NCBI GenBank assembly: GCA_030615565.1
Contig: JAUWZC010000103.1
Coordinates: 1 to 7,611, forward strand
Direction: 5' to 3'
Length of the DNA: 7,611 nucleotides
Source of the DNA: Desulfobacteraceae bacterium
GTDB taxonomy: Bacteria > Desulfobacterota > DSM-4660 > Desulfatiglandales > B25-G16
The notes beneath the pieces were generated by a model. The model saw only the letters and a program-made list of their open reading frames with translations, was not told the origin of the DNA and searched no databases. The translations under genes were made by a program, and so were the position numbers. Each line of letters opens with the position of its first letter. Position 1 is the first letter of the stretch. This document shows positions 6,416-7,611 of this stretch, piece by piece.

Positions 6416-6437
6416 AAGAAGGTTCTATTTCCTTCTT
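6416..6437 (-). terminator. Weak hairpin after the RAM-domain gene
   Basis: AAGAAGG (6416-6422) pairs with CCTTCTT (6431-6437) around an 8-nt loop, 14 nt past the stop of the 6452-7096 gene. On the minus strand it is followed by only a short T-run. It may be a weak or partial terminator. Confidence 0.3.
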
Positions 6438-6451
6438 GTTAACAGAAATCT

Positions 6452-7096
6452 TTATCCCTGGAAGTGTTTAATCATTAATTCTTCATCCCAGGATGGAACT
6501 ATTCCGTGCTCTGAGGAATATTGCTTCCATTCGTCGTATGAAACAAGCGGCCTAGTCCTTTCAATTAGGTTAACGGTTGTACTCAGGACTCCAGGTATTT
6601 TGTTTACGACCTCGGTCAGATACTTATTTAATGTCTCCTCTTTCTCAGCAAGAATAGAAAACTGGATGCAATCCCCGAAGAGGTGAAAAGTATAAGCGAT
6701 GTATGCCATTTTAAGACCATCTGGAAGGGCAGCAGTGGCGACATTTCGATATACACCTTTGAGATTTTTCGGGAAAACCTTCATGGTAATGGCAAATCTT
6801 TTCATATTTTTCGTATCTTTGGGAAGCGGATAGAATACCGGCTTAATCATATTTATTACCCATATACCCGTTACGTGCTCAATCTTATTTAAATGCTCAG
6901 CAATGAAATCTCCCAGAATATCTGGATCAACCATATGGACAAAAAGGCTTACATCTTCATGTCTGGCCCGCTTAGAGAGGTAAAGCAGCTGTCCCTTCCC
7001 TTTAATACTTTCCTGTAATTCATTTACTTGAGACATAACATAATCACAAATCCTTTCCTTTCTCTCCTGGGATTTCAACCTGATTATGCTTATCAT
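6452..7096 (-). CDS. Stand-alone Lrp/AsnC-type ligand-binding (RAM/ACT-like) protein
   Basis: A 214-residue soluble protein. A basic helical N-terminus (1-30) contains no recognisable helix-turn-helix. Two ferredoxin-like modules follow, about 45-95 and 99-182. The second is the clearer: FAITMKVFP (101-109), FHLFGDCIQFSILA (137-150), then KIPGVLSTTVNLIERT (166-181), the IPGV-strand pattern of Lrp/AsnC effector-binding domains. The first shows the parallel pattern VSLFVHMVD then IEHVTGIWVINMI. A C-terminal tail (SYDEW, PSWDEE) follows. In Lrp proteins this fold forms dimers that bind amino acids or other small effectors, so a sensor or partner-protein role is inferred. ATG 7096 is backed by AGGAGG at 7 nt spacing. 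A good promoter lies about 95 nt upstream. The membrane-protein gene follows in the same direction. Ligand and partner are unknown. Confidence 0.7.
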   Translation of the reverse strand: MISIIRLKSQERKERICDYVMSQVNELQESIKGKGQLLYLSKRARHEDVSLFVHMVDPDILGDFIAEHLNKIEHVTGIWVINMIKPVFYPLPKDTKNMKRFAITMKVFPKNLKGVYRNVATAALPDGLKMAYIAYTFHLFGDCIQFSILAEKEETLNKYLTEVVNKIPGVLSTTVNLIERTRPLVSYDEWKQYSSEHGIVPSWDEELMIKHFQG

Positions 7097-7192
7097 TTCA
7101 GACCTCCTATCTTATCTTATTTCTAGGAATTTGCTTTTTTGGTTTGTTATTTTTCCCTTTTCTTTCTTTACTCTGAAAATCATCACAAATGA

Positions 7193-7221
7193 ATTATTAC
7201 AAAGGAAAAATATATAGTCAA
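7193..7221 (-). promoter_or_regulatory. Sigma-70-type promoter for the RAM-domain gene
   Basis: The minus strand carries TTGACT (7216-7221), exactly 17 nt, then AATAAT (7193-7198), with a TG one base before it (extended -10). Each hexamer matches the consensus at 5 of 6. The leader to ATG 7096 would be about 90 nt. Confidence 0.6.
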
Positions 7222-7240
7222 TAGAATATATTGATAATAT
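7212..7240. promoter_or_regulatory. Dyad overlapping the -35: candidate operator
   Basis: TCAATA-GAATA-TATTGA (7218-7234) is a perfect 6-bp dyad with a 5-nt centre. After two mismatches, four more pairs extend it to 7212-7240. It covers the -35 hexamer, where a repressor would block polymerase. The region is AT-rich, so chance is not excluded. Confidence 0.35.
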
Positions 7241-7315
7241 AACTCCTATATTTATTATCGCCTAATATGTAACAATTCGCGTTTATTTCAATGCCAAGAC
7301 TTTAATAGAAAAAAA

Positions 7316-7378
7316 TGCTGCTCAGGGCAGGACTGGAACCGGCACGCAGGTACAACCTTCGAGGGATTTCAAGTCCTT
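7316..7378 (-). pseudogene. tRNA-Ser(UGA)-like 3' half, probably a relic
   Basis: On the minus strand the segment has an anticodon arm (AAGGA-CTTGAAA-TCCCT, anticodon TGA at 7369-7371), an 18-nt variable region with an AGGT/ACCT stem as in class II tRNAs, a T-arm (GCCGG-TTCCAGT-CCTGC), then CCTGAGC, A and GCA. The T-stem and anticodon stem each contain a mismatch, the T-loop has C instead of a purine at its fourth position, and the 3' end is GCA, not CCA. The D-arm and 5' acceptor strand are absent: AT-rich sequence stands where they should be. It is probably a decayed or displaced 3' fragment of a tRNA-Ser gene, not a working tRNA. Confidence 0.55.
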
Positions 7379-7552
7379 TTTCTTTTTTAATCAGAATCAT
7401 CTTTTATTCGAGAGCAAAATATATACTCGTCTTTTATATTAGATATGTCTCTAAAGTTTCTTGGGGATATGGGTGGATAAAATGATTCAGCTTAAATAAC
7501 TCAGACTAAAAACTGGAGACAAAAGGAAGTATTGAAAATAAGGAAAGATAGC
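7379..7552. other. AT-rich spacer between tRNA-Arg and the tRNA-Ser relic
   Basis: No coding frame, tRNA 5' half, promoter or clear terminator is seen here. The only frames noticed are around a dozen codons without ribosome sites. Confidence 0.5.
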
Positions 7553-7611
7553 TGGTACGCCCGGCAGGATTCGAACCTACGACCTTCTGATTCGTAGTCA
7601 GACGCTCATCA
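7553..7611 (-). tRNA. tRNA-Arg(ACG), 5' end outside the window
   Basis: The minus strand shows the 3' 59 nt of a standard class I tRNA. These include the D-stem 3' strand (GAGC), an anticodon arm TCTGA-CTACGAA-TCAGA with anticodon ACG, the T-arm GTAGG-TTCGAAT-CCTGC, acceptor strand CGGGCGT, discriminator A and an encoded CCA (7555-7553). The 5' acceptor strand and most of the D-arm lie beyond the right edge. The A at position 34 would be deaminated to inosine to read CGU, CGC and CGA codons. Confidence 0.95.

Noticed and set aside
7362..7378. Plus-strand reading of the anticodon-like loop as TCA, suggesting a selenocysteine tRNA
   Set aside because: The T-arm, variable arm and acceptor strand only make sense on the minus strand, where the anticodon is TGA (Ser).

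Overview
All recognisable genes lie on the minus strand, so transcription runs from high to low coordinates. The window reads as a bacterial chromosome segment of moderate-to-low GC. Most genes have strong Shine-Dalgarno sites, intergenic stretches are AT-rich, and the tRNA 3' CCA is encoded. Protein style (a Cys-rich nitronate-monooxygenase/FabK-like flavoprotein, a CDF exporter of about 400 residues, a stand-alone Lrp-type ligand-binding protein) suggests an anaerobic or facultative bacterium, perhaps Desulfobacterota-like. The sequence alone does not fix the taxon.

Layout from the right edge in transcription order: a tRNA-Arg(ACG) cut by the window end; a spacer holding a tRNA-Ser(UGA)-like 3' half that looks like a relic; a good sigma-70-type promoter with a dyad over its -35; a gene for a protein with two Lrp/AsnC-type ligand-binding (RAM/ACT-like) modules but no DNA-binding domain; a multi-pass membrane protein of unknown function; a spacer of about 290 nt with a long inverted repeat, a possible 29-codon gene and alternative hairpins; fabF; a FabK/nitronate-monooxygenase-like flavoprotein one base after fabF; a CDF metal transporter; dihydrolipoamide dehydrogenase; and the 5' part of a NAD(P)-isocitrate-dehydrogenase-type gene leaving the left edge.

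Two functional modules are visible. fabF plus the flavoprotein is a translationally coupled condensing-enzyme/reductase pair, consistent with fatty-acid elongation with a FabK-like enoyl reductase, although a nitronate monooxygenase role cannot be excluded. lpdA plus the isocitrate dehydrogenase, 22 nt apart, is a central-carbon/redox pair. The CDF transporter between them has unusual residues at its transport-site positions.

No transposase, integrase, CRISPR array, toxin-antitoxin or defence gene is seen. The most interesting leads are the altered CDF metal site, the fabF-flavoprotein coupling with its structured leader, and the tRNA-Ser 3' fragment as a possible old integration boundary.
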